From NCBI GenBank assembly GCA_964435925.1, contig CAYTBG010000068.1, forward strand, positions 1 to 16,564: a stretch of 16,564 bases of DNA, given 5' to 3'. Origin of the DNA: SOIV01 sp964435925. Lineage in GTDB: Bacteria; Acidobacteriota; Aminicenantia; Aminicenantales; Aminicenantaceae. The notes under the pieces were generated by a model. That model had not been told where the DNA came from and ran no database searches. It saw nothing but the letters and a program-made list of their open reading frames with translations. A program made the position numbers and the translations under genes. Every line of letters begins with the position of its first letter. Positions within the stretch are counted from its first letter, which is position 1. Shown in pieces: positions 14,265-16,564 of this stretch.

Positions 14265-16564
14265 ATGTTTAAAAATTATCTGACAATTGCTTTACGTAAC
14301 CTCCGCAGGCACAAAGTCATATCCTTTATTAATATTGCAGGATTGGCCATCGGCTTGGCCATGTTTATGCTGATTGCTCTATACATCCAGCATGAATTAA
14401 GTTTTGACAAATTCCATGAAAACGGTGACCGGATCTGCAGGGTGGAACAGATTCTGGATCACAAAACCTATAAGGAGGCTTCGGCCGGTTGCCCTGCCGC
14501 TTTATCCAAGTCTTTGATAGCAGGCTTTCCTGAATTTGAAGCTGTCTCTCGTGTCATTCTCGGCGGCAATTTCATTCTCACTTTAGCGGATGACCAAAAG
14601 ATAAGGCAACGTGCGTTTTATGCTGACAGTGCTTTTTTTACGATTTTTTCGTTTCCCGGGATTAAAGGTGATTTGACCACTGCGCTGGATGCGCCCTATT
14701 CCGTTGTTCTTACCCAATCCGTGGCCGAGAAAATATTTGGAGAACAAGACCCATTGGGAAAAACCATCCGTTTTTTTGATGATGACCAAGATTATAAAGT
14801 AACAGGGATTATCCAGGATGTTCCCCAAAATTCCCATTTCACCTTTGATCTTTTGATCTCCTCTGTTTCAATATCCGCGGGCAGGGACAGAGATCTTTTT
14901 GAGGCATGGCATGATAACTGGGTACCGATTTATGTCCTGCTTCATCCTGAGCAGCCGTGGCAGAAAGCCAGTGAAAAAATTCAGTTTGCTCTCAAGAAAT
15001 ATCAGGGAGAGGAGAGTCGCCATGAGCTCTACCTCAGGCCTCTGTCACGGATTCATTTGTATGCAAATGTCAAACACGAATTCGGCTTGATCGGGAGCAT
15101 AAAAAATATCTATATATTTTCGGCCATCGCCATCTTTGTTCTGATTATTGCCGGGATCAATTTTATGAACCTGACCACAGCCCGCTCTGCTGACAGGGCA
15201 CGGGAAGTGGGGCTGCGAAAGGTCTCTGGCGCGCAAAGGACATCTCTCATTCGGCAATTCCTGGGCGAATCTGTATTTATGGCGTTTATGTCGATGCTTT
15301 TTGCATTAATACTCATGAAGGTGTTGCTTCCTGAGTTCAACCGGATAGTGAGTCGAGATTTGTCCTTGTCCTTTTTGGAAAATTGGCCATTTGTTCTCGG
15401 GGTCCTGATTATTACCCTTTTGACCGGTTTGCTTTCAGGGATTTATCCTGCGTTTGTCCTATCCTCTTTTAAGCCGGCCAATGTGCTTAAAGGTTCATTT
15501 TCTTCCGGGTCGAGAAATGTCTTTTTGCGCAAGGCATTGGTGGTGCTGCAGTTTTTTATCTCAGTGACTTTAATCAGCGGAACCGTGATCATTCTGCAGC
15601 AGGTGCATTATCTCTTGCATAGGGACCTGGGATACAATGCCGAGCAAATTCTGACCTTTCATGCTGGCAGTACCGAGCTGGGCACTTACCGGGTCTTTAA
15701 GAATCAGATATTACAGAATCCAAACGTGATTCATGTGGCCACTGCAGACTATATGATGCATTCGTCTACGAACTGGACACGAATTTCGTGGGAAGGGGCT
15801 GCAGACGGGGAATGGATGAAAATCAATGTGAATTACATTGATGAAGATCTTATAGAAACCTATGGAATGACCGTGGTGAAGGGACGGGCTTTTTCCAGAG
15901 AATACGGCTCTGATAAAGGCAATGTTGTGATCTTAAATGAGGCGGCTGTCAGAGAGATCGGTTGGGAAGAGCCCATAGGGAAAAATATCCGGTATTGGGG
16001 TGATTATAAGCTGACCAACATTGGCCCCGCAGAAGTTGTGGGTGTAGTCAAGGACTATCATTTCCTCTCTTTGCATAATCCTGTCACGCCGTTGATGTTG
16101 AGGCTTTTTCCTGAGGATATGGCCGGGTGGAATGTTTCGGTTAAAATGTCCGGACAGGATATCCCTCAAACCATTGCCTTTATCGAAAACAAGTTCAAGG
16201 GATTATTTCCAGAGTCAGTGTTCGACTATCGTTTTCTCGATGAGGACTTTAATCGTATGTACTCTGAGGAGAGAGAGTTTGGCAAGGTGATTCTCTACCT
16301 GACTTTGTTGGCTATATTTATCGCCTGTCTTGGTCTTTTTGGCCTGGCCAGTTTTGCCACTAAACAGCGTACCAAGGAAATCGGAATCCGTAAAGTCATC
16401 GGAGCTACCATCGCTCATATTATGTGGCTTTTGAATTCAGAATTCCTCAAACTCACGGTGCTGGGGTGTATTCTGGCCTGGCCGGCGGCTTATTTTGTGA
16501 TGGGTAAATGGCTGCAGAATTTCCCTTATAGAGTATCCATAGAGTGGTGGGTATTTTTGCTGTC
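14265..16564 (+). CDS. Duplicated MacB/FtsX-type ABC transporter permease (partial, C-terminus off right edge)
   Basis: 766 complete codons are open to the window edge with no stop or frameshift. AGGAGGG (14252-14258) sets the ATG. The protein is two similar halves. Half one: helix at about 20-42 (INIAGLAIGLAMFMLIALYI), a MacB-type periplasmic domain to about 283, and three FtsX helices at about 284-305, 336-356 and 373-398, with REVGLRKVSGA after the first. Half two: helix about 421-445, a second periplasmic domain, helix about 675-697 followed by KEIGIRKVIGA, helix about 720-745, and the last helix cut by the edge. About 30 residues are probably missing. Such permeases partner with a separate LolD/MacB-like ATPase, not in view, and export peptides or lipids or transmit mechanical signals. 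Duplicated permeases near PadR genes are frequent in Acidobacteriota, but no PadR-type palindrome was seen upstream of this copy. Confidence 0.93.
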   Translation, partial: MFKNYLTIALRNLRRHKVISFINIAGLAIGLAMFMLIALYIQHELSFDKFHENGDRICRVEQILDHKTYKEASAGCPAALSKSLIAGFPEFEAVSRVILGGNFILTLADDQKIRQRAFYADSAFFTIFSFPGIKGDLTTALDAPYSVVLTQSVAEKIFGEQDPLGKTIRFFDDDQDYKVTGIIQDVPQNSHFTFDLLISSVSISAGRDRDLFEAWHDNWVPIYVLLHPEQPWQKASEKIQFALKKYQGEESRHELYLRPLSRIHLYANVKHEFGLIGSIKNIYIFSAIAIFVLIIAGINFMNLTTARSADRAREVGLRKVSGAQRTSLIRQFLGESVFMAFMSMLFALILMKVLLPEFNRIVSRDLSLSFLENWPFVLGVLIITLLTGLLSGIYPAFVLSSFKPANVLKGSFSSGSRNVFLRKALVVLQFFISVTLISGTVIILQQVHYLLHRDLGYNAEQILTFHAGSTELGTYRVFKNQILQNPNVIHVATADYMMHSSTNWTRISWEGAADGEWMKINVNYIDEDLIETYGMTVVKGRAFSREYGSDKGNVVILNEAAVREIGWEEPIGKNIRYWGDYKLTNIGPAEVVGVVKDYHFLSLHNPVTPLMLRLFPEDMAGWNVSVKMSGQDIPQTIAFIENKFKGLFPESVFDYRFLDEDFNRMYSEEREFGKVILYLTLLAIFIACLGLFGLASFATKQRTKEIGIRKVIGATIAHIMWLLNSEFLKLTVLGCILAWPAAYFVMGKWLQNFPYRVSIEWWVFLL

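Overview
The window is 16,564 bp of a Gram-negative bacterium of moderate GC content. The outer-membrane beta-barrel protein and the lipoprotein show it is diderm. The mix of genes resembles what is known from Candidatus Aminicenantes and other Acidobacteriota: a PadR regulator with large duplicated MacB/FtsX-type permeases, an S9 peptidase with a beta-propeller, a membrane-anchored Ser/Thr kinase, and CocE-like and C1 peptidases with signal peptides. This placement is an inference from gene content. No rRNA or other marker gene is present.

Layout. Positions 1-309 (minus) hold a PadR-type repressor cut by the left edge. Its sigma70-like promoter carries two tandem palindromes. Divergent from it run a serine hydrolase of the beta-lactamase/S12 family (532-1977) and a bleomycin-hydrolase-like C1 peptidase (2081-3244). 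The 3' end of the C1 gene carries a small palindromic insertion flanked by 11-bp direct repeats. An AT-richer plus-strand block follows, with its own strong promoter: a TPR lipoprotein (3545-4300), an exported transglutaminase-fold protein (4390-5826), a five-helix membrane protein (5961-6590) tightly linked to a two-cluster ferredoxin (6594-6806), and an outer-membrane beta-barrel protein (6877-7887). Next come a possible 35-codon leader ORF and a CocE/NonD-type alpha/beta hydrolase with a C-terminal membrane anchor (8038-10050). This hydrolase gene is bracketed by near-identical 20-bp direct repeats.

On the minus strand, converging on this, is a two-gene operon: an S9 prolyl-oligopeptidase-family peptidase (11709-13739) followed 24 bp later by a Ser/Thr protein kinase (10290-11684). 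A 525-bp gap (13740-14264) contains a 165-bp MITE-like element with perfect 19-bp terminal inverted repeats, an 8-bp direct repeat at its borders, and a second nested palindrome. At the right edge a duplicated FtsX/MacB-type ABC permease (14265 to end) is cut shortly before its C-terminus.

How the genes may work together. Five exported or membrane-attached enzymes of hydrolase or peptidase type (S12-like, C1, transglutaminase-fold, CocE, S9) lie within 13 kb, together with a TPR lipoprotein and a porin-like barrel. This fits an envelope set for breaking down and taking up peptides, with a kinase co-transcribed with the S9 peptidase as a possible regulator. The membrane protein/ferredoxin pair is the least explained part of the window. 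No CRISPR array, tRNA, rRNA, or transposase gene was seen.
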